A DNA stretch of 64,000 bases from Faeciplasma sp900553675 (GCA_958428235.1 CAUAFG010000001.1:1-64000), one strand, 5' to 3'; counted from the stretch's first letter, positions 9,701-17,956 are shown. Program-made: numbers and translations. Notes: generated from the letters alone by a model not told the origin.

Positions 9701-10521
9701 CCGAAACGACACAAATCGTATCTTCTTGCGTCGAAGAAGAGATTATTTATATGAGTGATAGCGCTGTCAACCGTCGGAGGCTCGCCGGGACGGAGCTTTT
9801 TATAAACTTCAATAAGACCCTCCTCGGTGGTGGTGGTGGAGTCCTTCTGAAGTATTGTAGCCGCAAGACGAGGGTCGTGGTTGAAGTACTCCTCGATTTC
9901 GGCGTTGGTGCCTATTCCGATGGCACGGATAAAGGTGGTAATAGGAATCTTTCTGTTCTTATCGATACGGACGTAAACAACATCGTTGGAGTCCATTTCG
10001 TATTCCAGCCATGCGCCTCTGTTGGGTATAACCGTCGAGCTGAAAAGATCCTTTCCTACCTTGTCCTTCTCAACAGCGTAATAAACGCCGGGAGAACGAA
10101 CCAGCTGGGAAACTATAACTCGCTCGGCGCCGTTGATGACAAAGGTGCCGTAAGGCGTCATCAGCGGGAAATCGCCCATATAAACTTCACTGTCCTTGAT
10201 TTCACCGGTTTCAAGGTTATGAAGTCTTGCGGTAACTCTGAGCGGGGCAGCGTAGGTTGTGTCCCTCTCCTTACATTCCGCAATAGTATACTTGGGTTCC
10301 TTGTCGAGCCGGTAGTCAATAAAGCTCAGCTCCAAGGTTTCGTTGTAGTCCTTGATGGCTGACATATCCTCAAAGACTTCTTTTAAACCCTGCTCCAAAA
10401 ACCACTTATAGGATGATTTCTGGATGTCGATAAGATTGGGCATTTCAAGAACTTCGTCTATTTTCGCGAAGCTCTTGCGGACAACGTTTTTACCAAGCTG
10501 CACATCCTTGACATTGACCAC
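6736..10521 (-). CDS. rpoB: RNA polymerase beta subunit
   Basis: 1261 residues, RNA polymerase second large subunit. The rifampicin-binding region near residue 500-530 reads LSQFMDQ, then THKRRLSALGPGG; the Gln, Asp, His and Ser positions linked to rifampicin resistance are all wild-type. It is followed by CPIETPEGPNIGL. The C-terminus has a long Asp/Glu/Ser-rich tail (last about 60 residues) beyond the usual end of the fold. The start is GTG with GAGGAG nine bases upstream. Upstream is a 200-base leader and promoter. rplJ/rplL, the common upstream partners, are not adjacent. Confidence 0.97.
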   Translation of the reverse strand: MVNVKDVQLGKNVVRKSFAKIDEVLEMPNLIDIQKSSYKWFLEQGLKEVFEDMSAIKDYNETLELSFIDYRLDKEPKYTIAECKERDTTYAAPLRVTARLHNLETGEIKDSEVYMGDFPLMTPYGTFVINGAERVIVSQLVRSPGVYYAVEKDKVGKDLFSSTVIPNRGAWLEYEMDSNDVVYVRIDKNRKIPITTFIRAIGIGTNAEIEEYFNHDPRLAATILQKDSTTTTEEGLIEVYKKLRPGEPPTVDSAITHINNLFFDARRYDLCRFGRYKYNKKLGVASRIKGFTLSRPVANPLTGEIIADAGDFVSQELANEIESAGVTEVYISVEKRETITSQTGEVTHKVENVEVKVIGNGMVDIDKFVSFDAKALGVNEKVSFKVLREILENAQSEDEIAEQIKARLDELIPKHIVLEDMIATISYFLNLCEGVGNVDDIDHLGNRRIRCVGELLQNQFRIGFSRMERVIRERMNIQSQDIEIVTPTALINIRPITAAIKEFFGSSPLSQFMDQTNPLAELTHKRRLSALGPGGLSRDRAGFEVRDVHYSHYGRMCPIETPEGPNIGLISYLASYAKINEYGFIEAPYRKVDKATGVVTDEVVYMTADVEDNYMVAQANEPLTEDNKFARAKVNGRYRDQIMEIDRENIDFMDVSPKMVVSVATAMIPFLENDDANRALMGANMQRQAVPLLMTENPIVGTGMEYKACVDSGVAVVCENPGVVERVDASQIVVREDSGEHRIYNLTKFKRSNSGTCTNQRPIVAKGERVERNQVIGDGPATCNGEISLGKNALIGFMTWEGYNYEDAVLLNEKLVRNDTYTSIHIEEYEIECRDTKLGPEEITKDIPGVGEDALKDLDENGIIRIGAEVRSGDILVGKVTPKGETELTAEERLLRAIFGEKAREVRDNSLRVPHGESGIIIDVKVFTPENCDELSPGVNMLVRCYIAQKRKISVGDKMAGRHGNKGVVSRILSQEDMPFLEDGTPLDIVLNPLGVPSRMNIGQVLEVHLGMAAKKLGWKIMTPVFDGAHEEDIRECFKLAGMAEDGKTTLYDGRTGEPFDNRVTVGIMYYLKLHHLVDDKIHARSVGPYSLVTQQPLGGKAQFGGQRFGEMEVWALEAYGAAYTLQEILTVKSDDTVGRVKTYEAIVKGQNVPKAGVPESFKVLVKELQSLTLDVRVMDENGEEIDLKQNFDDDNDIIPQPAADESEYGMSYAADEGLVDDYTSDTVSDDYDDSDYESGMDEDEISGFSTKEEDSPEDLI

Positions 10522-10727
10522 TACTTATCACTCCTCATATTTATTTTTCATGAAATAATGCAAAAATTTCGCACAAACTATCGCCGATTTCCCTAGAAAA
10601 TCCCGATTTTCAGCTGCTTTTGTTGAATATCAACATACACACGCCAAAAATGTTGAAAAAGTTCGTTAAACATTTTTTTGGGATACCAGCAAAATTCATT
10701 TAGGCGTCTTCTTTGCCATTATGATGT

Positions 10728-10764
10728 AAAGTAAAAGTTTACACCAATTTTGTCAATATGTCAA
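10728..10764 (-). promoter_or_regulatory. Tandem overlapping promoters of rpoBC
   Basis: Two TTGACA boxes 8 bases apart (10759-10764 and 10751-10756), each with a 17-base spacer to a moderate -10: TAAACT (10736-10741) and TACTTT (10728-10733). Both drive a leader of about 200 bases before rpoB. Confidence 0.6.
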
Positions 10765-10866
10765 GGGAGGAGCGGCGCTTGATTGCATTTTCGTATACTA
10801 TTACAAATATAGGGGAGATTTCGGCTGTAAACTGGGCAAATTGTTGCGGCTTTCGCCACAGTTAAG

Positions 10867-10890
10867 AGAGAAGAGAGAAAAGAGAAAAGT
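10867..10890 (+). repeat. GA-rich 24-base repeat, copy 1
   Basis: A purine tract made of GAGAGAAAAG-type units that is identical over 24 bases to 36856-36879. It lies in the non-coding region upstream of rpoB, at the edge of the palindrome cluster. Confidence 0.7.
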
Positions 10891-10896
10891 GGCGGT

Positions 10897-10962
10897 GTCG
10901 GCTTCGCCGACGAATTTTAGCAGCGGCTTCGCCGACGCTTCGCGCGTTTCCTTTGGAAACGC
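10897..10962. repeat. Cluster of triloop palindromes
   Basis: GTCGGC-TTC-GCCGAC (10897-10911), an imperfect CGGC-TTC-GCCG (10924-10934) and GCGTTTCC-TTT-GGAAACGC (10944-10962). All have exactly three loop bases. No gene is seen here; long frames across it are by-products of the GC-rich palindromes. Confidence 0.7.
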
Positions 10963-11031
10963 TTTGCTCATTGCCGTATCTGGGGATAGCTTGGTTACGG
11001 GGTAGGCGCGCCCCACCTGCTTTGCGGGGGC

Positions 11032-11132
11032 GCGGAGGTCTACGCGCCCTGCGCGTGGTTGAAGCGTTTGCAGTGGGCAAGGTGCCCACTGCAAACGCTT
11101 CAACCGGACGGCAAAGCCGTCCAGACCTCCGC
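11032..11132. repeat. Cloverleaf-like nested inverted repeat (101 bases)
   Basis: A perfect 10-base outer stem (11032-11041 with 11123-11132) encloses three hairpins with no unpaired base between them: 6-bp arms and CCT loop (11042-11056), 23-bp perfect arms and AGG loop (11057-11105), and GGACGGC-AAA-GCCGTCC (11106-11122). All 46 predicted base pairs are Watson-Crick. It could extrude as a cruciform or fold as RNA on either strand. It is intergenic, between rpoB and the plus-strand hydrolase. Confidence 0.85.
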
Positions 11133-11496
11133 CCGCACTTTGTACGACTCCCGCAGGTACTGCGATAGAAACACTTTCTACAGTGGGGCGCGACGGCGGG
11201 AACGCAACAACAGTTAGGCTCCCAAATATCCTCCTAAACAAAAGTCGGGCGTTTACGTCCTGATATTGCAAGCAAAAGAGAAAATCAGCGCAGAAGCCTT
11301 CCGACAAATCACAGAAAAATCAATGACGGAGTAAACGCAATGCGTGACGGCAAACAAATGTACGACGGTCTCAAAGTAGATGCCGTCACCTGCGCGCCGG
11401 TCGTGGACTCACAATCCTCCGTCCCAAAATTCCAAAAGAAAATCAAATCCCGAAAAAATATTCGATAAAACAGTGGAAATTTTTCCGCCGAGGTGA
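11133..11496. other. Intergenic region without a convincing gene
   Basis: No recognisable gene. A 42-codon plus-strand frame (11340-11468) has GGAG eight bases before its ATG but resembles nothing known to me. An upstream open stretch ends in AEAFRQITEKSMTE at 11332, possibly the relic of a lost coding sequence. Confidence 0.35.
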
Positions 11497-11502
11497 TATA
11501 AT
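11497..11502 (+). promoter_or_regulatory. -10 box of the hydrolase-murF-ddl operon
   Basis: A perfect TATAAT with no clear -35. Transcription would start near 11509, too close to the ATG at 11513 for a ribosome site, which supports the downstream start at 11537. Confidence 0.45.
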
Positions 11503-11536
11503 ATAAAAGACTATGAAAATAACACGGAGAATCGCT

Positions 11537-12307
11537 ATGACAACTGTTATCGACGGCATAAAAATCAACTATGAAACCCGCGGCGAGGGCGAATGCGTGC
11601 TCTTTCTTCACGGGTGGGGCGCCAACATCAAGCTTTTTGACAGGCTTATGGAGACTGTCTCGAAAAAATACTGCGCCGCCGCGCTCGATCTCCCGGGCTT
11701 CGGTGAAAGCGAAGAGCCCTCAGAGCCTTGGAGCGTTGACGATTACGTCGGCTTTGTTATAAAATTCACCCGGGAAACAGGGCTTTCACCTGTTGCTCTT
11801 GTCGGTCACAGCTTCGGCGGGCGGCTTATGATAAAGCTCCTTGCGGGCGGGCTTATGCCGAGCGTTAAAAAGGCGGTTTTTATGGACGCTGCCGGAATCA
11901 AGCCCAAAAAGAGCCTTAAGCAGAAAGCAAGTCTGATAGCGTATAAGACCGGCAGACGGATTATGAGTATCCCGCCGATGAAGACGCTGTTTCCGGATAC
12001 TGTTGAGAACATGCGCAAAAAGCGCGGCTCTGCCGACTACAACAGCGCAACCCCTGTCATGCGGCAGACGCTTGTAAAGGTCGTCAACGAGGATCTCACC
12101 CCGCTTTTAAAGGATATCAAAGTCCCCTCTCTTCTGATATGGGGAACGCTTGACACCGCCACCCCGATTTCGGACGGCGAAACCTTTGAGCGCATGATAC
12201 CGGACGCGGGACTTGTAAGAATAGAAGGCGGCTCGCATTTCGCATTTTTGCAGGCTCCCGAAATCTGCTCGCGGGCAATATCCTCATTCTTCGGAATACC
12301 ATACTAA
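11537..12307 (+). CDS. Alpha/beta hydrolase
   Basis: 256 residues from the chosen start. Classic alpha/beta hydrolase: oxyanion segment LHGWG (about 24-28), nucleophile Ser92 in GHSFGG, acid Asp in WGTLDTATP (about 210) and His in GGSHFAF (about 235). No signal peptide, so cytoplasmic; substrate unknown. The ATG at 11537 has GGAGA eight bases upstream, while an in-frame ATG at 11513 is too close to the -10. It is followed after 24 bases by the MurF-like gene and then ddl, so it may act in the same envelope pathway, but that is only context. Confidence 0.85.
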   Translation: MTTVIDGIKINYETRGEGECVLFLHGWGANIKLFDRLMETVSKKYCAAALDLPGFGESEEPSEPWSVDDYVGFVIKFTRETGLSPVALVGHSFGGRLMIKLLAGGLMPSVKKAVFMDAAGIKPKKSLKQKASLIAYKTGRRIMSIPPMKTLFPDTVENMRKKRGSADYNSATPVMRQTLVKVVNEDLTPLLKDIKVPSLLIWGTLDTATPISDGETFERMIPDAGLVRIEGGSHFAFLQAPEICSRAISSFFGIPY

Positions 12308-12331
12308 AAACTGACATCAGGAGTATATACC

Positions 12332-13906
12332 ATGCTTATAACCGTTATAAAAATCCTCTGCGCTGTAACATATGCCGCCGCAGCCTTGCTTACCGGCAGA
12401 TTCTTTATCCATATGTTCCAGCTGAACTCCTATAAGCCCAAGGTGCATATAAAGTGGATGTTCAAAAACCGCGGCGGCTATACCGACCTCACCTGCTGCT
12501 CCTGCGCGCTTATGGCTATGCTGAGCGCTGTTCTGGGCGACAGCTTCCCGCTGCCGCTTATGCTCTTATACCCCGCGATACTGCTTATCTTTGCGCTTTC
12601 AAATCTTCCGAAAAAGCAGTATAAAATCCCGCTGAAATACACGGCGCGTATCAAGCGGCTTATTGTCACCTGCACGGTGATAATGCTTGTGCCGATCATC
12701 CTTTTGTTTACAAGCCTGCCCGCTTTGGCTACCTTTGATATGGCACTTTTGTTCCTGCTTTTAGAGCCTTGGCTGATACTTTTAGCAAACCTTATCAACC
12801 GTCCGGTCGAGCTGGCAATCAACCGCCATTACATCAACGACGCTAAAAGGATTCTTGCCTCCTGCCCCAACCTTACCGTCATCGGAATAACCGGAAGCTT
12901 CGGCAAAACAAGCGTTAAGTATTTTCTTGATTCCCTGCTCAGCGTTAAATACAACGTTTTAAAGACCCCCGGGAACTTTAATACTCCTTTGGGAGTAGTT
13001 AAAACCGTCCGCGGCTCTCTTCGCGCGACGCATGATATTTTCCTTTGCGAGATGGGTGCCAAAAATGTCGGGGATATAAAGGAAATCTGCGATATCGTCC
13101 ACCCCAAGCACGGCATAATAACTTCGGTGGGTCCCATGCACATCGAAAGCTTCAAGACGATCGAAAACGTGCAAAAGACCAAATTCGAGCTTGCCGACGC
13201 TCTCCCATCAGACGGCATGCTGTTTTTAAACTTCGACTGCGACATCATACGCGATGCAAACCACCCTCACCCAGCCGTTCACTACGGTATAGACGACCAT
13301 TCTGGCTATTATGTCAGCGGGCTTAAAATCTCAGAAAAAGGCTCGGAGTTCAGAGTGACCGCACCATCAGGCGAAAGCTGCGATTACAAGACTCCGCTTA
13401 TCGGGCGGCACAACGTTTTAAACATCTGCGGAGCTATTGCCGTGGCGAACTCTTTGAGAATCTCCTTGGAAGAGCTCAGACCCGCTGTCCGCAGACTTGA
13501 AAGTGTCCCCCACCGCTTGCAGCTTATCAACCGCGGCGATTACACCGTCATAGACGACGCCTACAATTCCAATCCATCGGGAGCAAAAGCCGCTCTGGAG
13601 ACTCTTTCCATGGCTGAAGGCATGAAAATACTTGTCACCCCGGGAATGATAGAGCTTGGCGGCATGGAATACGAGCTTAACCGCGAATTCGGCGAGGAAG
13701 CAGCTGCTGTCTGCGACTATGTTGCGCTTGTCGGCGAAAAGCAGACAAAGCCTATTGCCGACGGTCTTTTGTCGGCGGGATATCCCGAAAATAAGCTTTT
13801 TGTGGCTCAGTCTCTTGACGAAGCAATGAAAAAGGTTTATTCTATTGAAAGCGGTGGCAGGCGGAAAATCATCCTTCTTGAAAACGACCTGCCCGATAAC
13901 TACTGA
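12332..13906 (+). CDS. Membrane-anchored MurF-like Mur ligase
   Basis: 524 residues. About the first 160 form four to five hydrophobic segments; from about 170 on there is a Mur ligase fold with ATP-binding loop GITGSFGKTSVK (about 184-195), the central domain motif RHNVLNICGAIA, and the C-terminal DDAYNSNPSGAK. That C-terminal motif and the next gene, D-Ala-D-Ala ligase, point to the MurF reaction (adding D-Ala-D-Ala to UDP-MurNAc-tripeptide). Ordinary MurF is soluble and about 450 residues; the membrane domain is an addition. AGGAG lies eight bases before the ATG. Another ligase specificity cannot be excluded. Confidence 0.82.
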   Translation: MLITVIKILCAVTYAAAALLTGRFFIHMFQLNSYKPKVHIKWMFKNRGGYTDLTCCSCALMAMLSAVLGDSFPLPLMLLYPAILLIFALSNLPKKQYKIPLKYTARIKRLIVTCTVIMLVPIILLFTSLPALATFDMALLFLLLEPWLILLANLINRPVELAINRHYINDAKRILASCPNLTVIGITGSFGKTSVKYFLDSLLSVKYNVLKTPGNFNTPLGVVKTVRGSLRATHDIFLCEMGAKNVGDIKEICDIVHPKHGIITSVGPMHIESFKTIENVQKTKFELADALPSDGMLFLNFDCDIIRDANHPHPAVHYGIDDHSGYYVSGLKISEKGSEFRVTAPSGESCDYKTPLIGRHNVLNICGAIAVANSLRISLEELRPAVRRLESVPHRLQLINRGDYTVIDDAYNSNPSGAKAALETLSMAEGMKILVTPGMIELGGMEYELNREFGEEAAAVCDYVALVGEKQTKPIADGLLSAGYPENKLFVAQSLDEAMKKVYSIESGGRRKIILLENDLPDNY

Positions 13907-13945
13907 TTTTGCTTGACAATACCATCTTGAAAGGAAGATACCATC

Positions 13946-15133
13946 ATGAAAATAAAGCTTGCGCTTTTATTCGGCGGAAAGAGCGTTGAACACGAGATAT
14001 CCATTATCTCGGCTTTACAGGCATACGCCAGCTTAGACAAGGAAAAATACGATGTGATACCCATTTACATAACCAAGGACGGCGAAATGTTCTGCGGCGA
14101 GCATATCGGGGATATCGACGCCTACAAAGACAACAAAAAGCTTTTAAGCGAAAGCTATCCTGTCACCCTTGCCCGCTCCGGCGGAAGAGTCTGCATTATG
14201 CGCTTAGATTCCAAGCCGTTTAAAAAGCCACTGGTGGATTACATCGACGTCGCCTTTCCGATAGTTCACGGAACCAACGTTGAGGACGGCACCATTGCCG
14301 GCTATCTCAATATGCTGGGTGTGCCCTATGTCGGCTGCGATATTCTGTCCTCCGCTTTGGGAATGGACAAATACGCCATGAAGGCGATATTTAAAGACAA
14401 CGGCATACCGGTTTTAGACTGCCTTGTGTTTGGCAGCGCGGAGTATGATTCCCTGCCCGAGGGAGTCATCAGCAAAATTGAAGCCGAAATGGGATATCCT
14501 GTTATAGTAAAGCCTGTTAACCTCGGTTCAAGCGTGGGTATATCAAAGGCTGATACTCGTGAAAAGCTTGAACAGGCTTTAGAGGAGGCGTTCTTATACG
14601 CCAAAAAGGTGCTTGTTGAAAGGGCTATAACCAATCTCACCGAAATCAACTGCTCGGTTTTGGGCGACTGCGACAACGCCGAGGCTTCGGTGTGCGAGCG
14701 CCCTGTTAGTCAGGACGAAATTTTAAGCTACAGCGACAAGTATCTGGGCGGCTCAAAGTCGTCGAAGGGCATGGCAAGCACAAAAAGGGTTATTCCGGCA
14801 GACATCTCCACCGAAAACACTTTATACATTCAGGAGCTTGCGGTCAGGGCGTTTAAGGCTTTGGGCTGCTGCGGAGTTGCCAGAATCGACTTTATGATAG
14901 ACAACGACTCCAAAAAAATCTATCTCAACGAAATCAACACCATCCCCGGCTCGCTTTCCTTCTATCTCTGGGAGCCCAAGGGGGTTAAGTACACCCAGCT
15001 GCTTTCAAGGATGATAGACCTTGCCCTTAAGCGTGAAAGGGAGCAGGAAAAGGTTACCTACACCTTTGATACCAACGTTCTGGCAGCTGTTAAGCTTGGC
15101 GGAACCAAGGGAGCAAAGGGCGCAAAGCTTTAA
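13946..15133 (+). CDS. ddl: D-alanine--D-alanine ligase
   Basis: 395-residue ATP-grasp ligase joining two D-alanines for peptidoglycan. The N-terminal LFGGKSVEHEISIIS, the ATP-binding PVIVKPVNLGSSVGISKA (about 190-207), and the Mg-binding RIDFMID and NEINTIPG near 315-335 are all present. The omega-loop region has the tyrosine (SYSDKYL) usual for D-Ala-D-Ala rather than D-Ala-D-Lac enzymes. It is slightly long because of C-terminal residues ending in a Gly/Lys tail. AAAGGAAG precedes the ATG by eight bases. A hairpin terminator follows. Confidence 0.93.
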   Translation: MKIKLALLFGGKSVEHEISIISALQAYASLDKEKYDVIPIYITKDGEMFCGEHIGDIDAYKDNKKLLSESYPVTLARSGGRVCIMRLDSKPFKKPLVDYIDVAFPIVHGTNVEDGTIAGYLNMLGVPYVGCDILSSALGMDKYAMKAIFKDNGIPVLDCLVFGSAEYDSLPEGVISKIEAEMGYPVIVKPVNLGSSVGISKADTREKLEQALEEAFLYAKKVLVERAITNLTEINCSVLGDCDNAEASVCERPVSQDEILSYSDKYLGGSKSSKGMASTKRVIPADISTENTLYIQELAVRAFKALGCCGVARIDFMIDNDSKKIYLNEINTIPGSLSFYLWEPKGVKYTQLLSRMIDLALKREREQEKVTYTFDTNVLAAVKLGGTKGAKGAKL

Positions 15134-15151
15134 TAAATCAGCAGTATCAAT

Positions 15152-15196
15152 TTCGCCGCAAAATCACTTTATCGGGTGAATTTTGCGGCGAATTTT
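15152..15196 (+). terminator. Terminator after ddl
   Basis: TTCGCCGCAAAATCAC pairs with GTGAATTTTGCGGCGAA (one bulge), followed by TTTTA. It lies between two convergent genes and may work both ways. Confidence 0.8.
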
Positions 15197-15220
15197 ATAT
15201 ATCTGTTATCGCTCAACACA

Positions 15221-16522
15221 TTAAACTATGCTTTCATCAAGCAGAAAATCAACTATCCCTATATTCAGAATACCCTTATCGTCATACCAGCGCTTGCGGA
15301 TATCGTTTCTCACTATAATTTTCGGGAAGGAATCGCCGGTAAGAAAAAGCGGCTTATTTTCTGAGGCGGTTTTTTCTTCTGTCAGAAGTGCATATGCAGA
15401 CTGAATATAAGTTTTCTTTCCGCCTGAATTTGCTATAAAGTCAATCTCACGCGATGCGACTGATGACTTGCCGAGCGAATTTGTCTCCTTGCTGTATACA
15501 ACGCCTATATCCACTGCACATTCACGGATTATAAGGTCATTGTAGATAATATTTTCCATGATATGGGTCATTTCCTGCTGACGGAAGCCTATCCGCGCGT
15601 TTCTCAGACCTATATCCTCACAGTAATACTTGTTGGGATAGTCAAAATAGTTCTTGCCCTTAACATCCCAACGTTTACATTCGCTGAACAAAAAAGCGTC
15701 TGCCAGATGATCCATATAAGCCTTGACAGTGTTCATGGCAACAATGTTTTCACCGCTTCGCCTTTGCTTGGTGTTTATGGAATCGGCAACCTTTGTTGGA
15801 TTGGTCAGCGAGCCTACAGACGAACACAGCAGATCGAGAATAGTGCCCAGCACATCCTCACGCTTGATCTTCTTTCGCTCTACGATATCCTTTAGGTAGA
15901 CCTCGGAAAACAGCGAGGTAAGATACTGCATTTTTGCCGATTCGGTCGGACGGGAAATAATCAGCGGCATACCGCCGTAAAATGCGTATTCATCAAACGC
16001 TTCCTGCTTATCTCCGCCGACGGTGGCATAATATTCCGAAAAGCTCAATGGGTGAACCCTGATTTCGTCGCTCCGTCCGCGGAACTCTGTAAGAATATCG
16101 CTTGAAAGCATTCTGGAATTGCTTCCGGTTACATAGATATCAAGATTGGCAAGGGACTTTAAGTCATTGAGCGCGTCATAAAAGGTGATTTTCTTTCCCT
16201 TGCTGTTATAAGGATTGTCAACCTCGTCTGACATCTGAATTTCATCAACAAACAAATAGTACTTCTCGTTCGTCCCTTCTACCATTTTGCGGACATGGCT
16301 TGCAAGCTCAAGCGGGTTTCTGAAGCGTATATCACGTGTAAGGTCAAGCTCATAGGAAAGAATGTGTTCGCTGTTAACACCATGGCTTAAAAGATAGCTG
16401 CGGAACAGTGTCATCAAAAGATACGACTTTCCGCACCTGCGAATGCCGGTGATAACCTTCACCTGACCGTCCCACATAAAGGAGATAAGCTTATTTAAAT
16501 AGCGGTCGCGTTTTATTTCCAT
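15221..16522 (-). CDS. AAA family ATPase with DUF4143 domain
   Basis: 433 residues. Walker A GIRRCGKS near residue 22-29, Walker B YLFVDEIQM near 90, an arginine-rich sensor region, and a C-terminal DUF4143 restriction-like domain ending in nuclease-fold strands (EIDFIANSGGKKTYIQ). Families of this kind are abundant in gut anaerobes; their role is not established. An upstream in-frame ATG (16534) overlaps the ribosome site itself (ATGGAGG), so the ATG at 16522 is chosen. It has its own near-consensus promoter and is a single-gene unit. Confidence 0.85.
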   Translation of the reverse strand: MEIKRDRYLNKLISFMWDGQVKVITGIRRCGKSYLLMTLFRSYLLSHGVNSEHILSYELDLTRDIRFRNPLELASHVRKMVEGTNEKYYLFVDEIQMSDEVDNPYNSKGKKITFYDALNDLKSLANLDIYVTGSNSRMLSSDILTEFRGRSDEIRVHPLSFSEYYATVGGDKQEAFDEYAFYGGMPLIISRPTESAKMQYLTSLFSEVYLKDIVERKKIKREDVLGTILDLLCSSVGSLTNPTKVADSINTKQRRSGENIVAMNTVKAYMDHLADAFLFSECKRWDVKGKNYFDYPNKYYCEDIGLRNARIGFRQQEMTHIMENIIYNDLIIRECAVDIGVVYSKETNSLGKSSVASREIDFIANSGGKKTYIQSAYALLTEEKTASENKPLFLTGDSFPKIIVRNDIRKRWYDDKGILNIGIVDFLLDESIV

Positions 16523-16574
16523 ATCTGCCTCCATTGAAATGTTTCAGACTTTAGTATGCTACTTTTCAATGAAT

Positions 16575-16603
16575 ATTATACACCCTGAATTGTTTTAAGT
16601 CAA
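16575..16603 (-). promoter_or_regulatory. Promoter of the AAA/DUF4143 gene
   Basis: TTGACT (16598-16603), a 17-base spacer and TATAAT (16575-16580), about 55 bases before the start codon. Confidence 0.8.
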
Positions 16604-16661
16604 GAGGCTGACTGCAATGTCTGTCTTGTACTTTTCGCCGTTATAAATTGTACAAAAAACC

Positions 16662-16694
16662 AAGCGGACGAATCCATCATAGGTTCGTCCGCTT
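16662..16694 (-). terminator. Terminator after the lipoprotein gene
   Basis: An 11-bp perfect stem AAGCGGACGAA/TTCGTCCGCTT, followed on the minus strand by GGTTTTTT. Confidence 0.85.
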
Positions 16695-16737
16695 TTATTA
16701 TTGTCAATATTTGCTCTGCGCAATCCGCTGTCCGGCG

Positions 16738-17376
16738 TTACTGCTTTATTTCGCCGCTTTCATCATATCGTATTGTCTTTTCGGATGCAAGCGAGCCGTC
16801 CTCATTCCGCTTTCTTTCTATGGTGCAGGAAAGATACTCCTTGCCGTTCTGAACAAGATACTGTTCCTCACTGTAGTTGTTCTCCACGCCGTTGGAGTAG
16901 TAATCCACCGTTCCCTTTGAAAGAAGCCTTTCCTTTGAATCCCACCTTATGGCTATGCTTTCCCACAAGGTGCTTATTATCCGGCTGTAGTCATCGGAAT
17001 ACAAAGAGTTAGTATAGCTTGATGATTCCTTTGACTTGCTGAAGGATATAACCCTCTGACCGTCGCTCTGCGTAATAGCGGCTTCGTAGCCCGCAAGCTC
17101 GCCGTCTTCATCAAACCTTGCCGTAAGCGCTCCCACCACATTTGCAAGCTCTTCATCCGAGCAGACATAATAGTTCTTTTCCAAAACCACGCCGTTGCTT
17201 TCAACGCTGTTTAGTGGCTTCAGATAGTATCCGTCGATTTCAAGCCTGTCGTAAGAGCCGAAATTAAGCGCGGGATCTTTCTCCCCGCAGCCGGCAAAGC
17301 TCAGCACAACCGATATAAGAATTACCGCGATAAGCGCGATAAGCGAAAGTCTGATGTATTTATTTAAATTGCCCAT
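16738..17376 (-). CDS. Putative lipoprotein of unknown function
   Basis: 212 residues. The N-terminus is a lipoprotein signal: basic start, hydrophobic stretch (about 10-26) and lipobox SFAGC, so the mature protein should be membrane-anchored outside the cell. The rest is hydrophilic with alternating strands (KNYYVCSDEELANVV, IRYDESGEIKQ) and resembles no family I can name. AGGAGA precedes the ATG. It sits directly downstream of rnpB on the same strand, with no clear separate promoter. Confidence 0.7.
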   Translation of the reverse strand: MGNLNKYIRLSLIALIAVILISVVLSFAGCGEKDPALNFGSYDRLEIDGYYLKPLNSVESNGVVLEKNYYVCSDEELANVVGALTARFDEDGELAGYEAAITQSDGQRVISFSKSKESSSYTNSLYSDDYSRIISTLWESIAIRWDSKERLLSKGTVDYYSNGVENNYSEEQYLVQNGKEYLSCTIERKRNEDGSLASEKTIRYDESGEIKQ

Positions 17377-17429
17377 ATTTATCTCCTGAATCTATGCAAT
17401 ACAACCGTTCGTATGAATTACAAAAATAG

Positions 17430-17782
17430 TGCGAGTAAGCCTGTAAGCCGAGTTCTGTCGTGTACGGCAATCTATCTACGCCTTACGTCGCCGCAAGGCT
17501 CAAGCCACCTATAACGGCATATCCGCCGAGCAGACGTTGATATGCCGGACCAAACGGTGTTGCATCGGGTAGGGTTTACATGGCAGCGCAGTCTCCTGCG
17601 CTCCGGTGAGCTCTTACCTCGCCTTTCCATCCTTACTACACCAAGGTGTAGCGGTATATTTCTGTTGCACTTTCCCTAAGGTCGCCCTCGGCTGACGTTA
17701 TCAGCTACCCTTGCTCTGTGATGCTCGGACTTTCCTCATCCGCTGTTAAAACAGCGTCCGCTGCCGTATAGCTTACTCGCAG
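17430..17782 (-). ncRNA. rnpB: RNase P RNA
   Basis: The catalytic RNA of RNase P, about 353 bases. The P1 helix is formed by GCGAGTAAGC at the 5' end and GCTTACTCGC at the 3' end. The hallmark GAGGAAAGTCCG is near the 5' end, and AGGGAAAGTGCAACAGAAA and GGCTTACA are in their usual order. The layout fits the ancestral class A form. A strong promoter sits immediately upstream. Confidence 0.95.
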
Positions 17783-17790
17783 GTTTATTT

Positions 17791-17819
17791 ATTTTACACC
17801 ATTATTCAAATCTTGTCAA
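17791..17819 (-). promoter_or_regulatory. Promoter of rnpB
   Basis: TTGACA (17814-17819), 17 bases, TAAAAT (17791-17796); the RNA would start about eight bases further on. Confidence 0.88.
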
Positions 17820-17857
17820 CTCCAATACGGCAAAATGCTTCATCTTTACACAAAAAG

Positions 17858-17886
17858 AAAACCCGACGCTCTTGGCATCGGGTTTT
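17858..17886 (-). terminator. Terminator of the RRXRR-like gene
   Basis: AAAACCCGA pairs with TCGGGTTTT around an 11-base loop, followed on the minus strand by CTTTTTG. It separates the gene from the rnpB promoter. Confidence 0.8.
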
Positions 17887-17956
17887 GGTCGTTTATATGG
17901 AAACCTTATTTTGAACAAGCCAAAAAGCTGTTCATCTGAAATCAGTCAGCCGTGAT

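Noticed and set aside
10801..11307. Open frames on both strands across the palindrome region upstream of rpoB
   Set aside because: They consist of GC-rich inverted repeats, lack ribosome sites and resemble no protein; the structure explains them.
13946..15133. Van-type D-Ala-D-Lac ligase and vancomycin resistance
   Set aside because: The omega-loop tyrosine typical of D-Ala-D-Ala ligases is present and no vanH/vanX neighbours exist.
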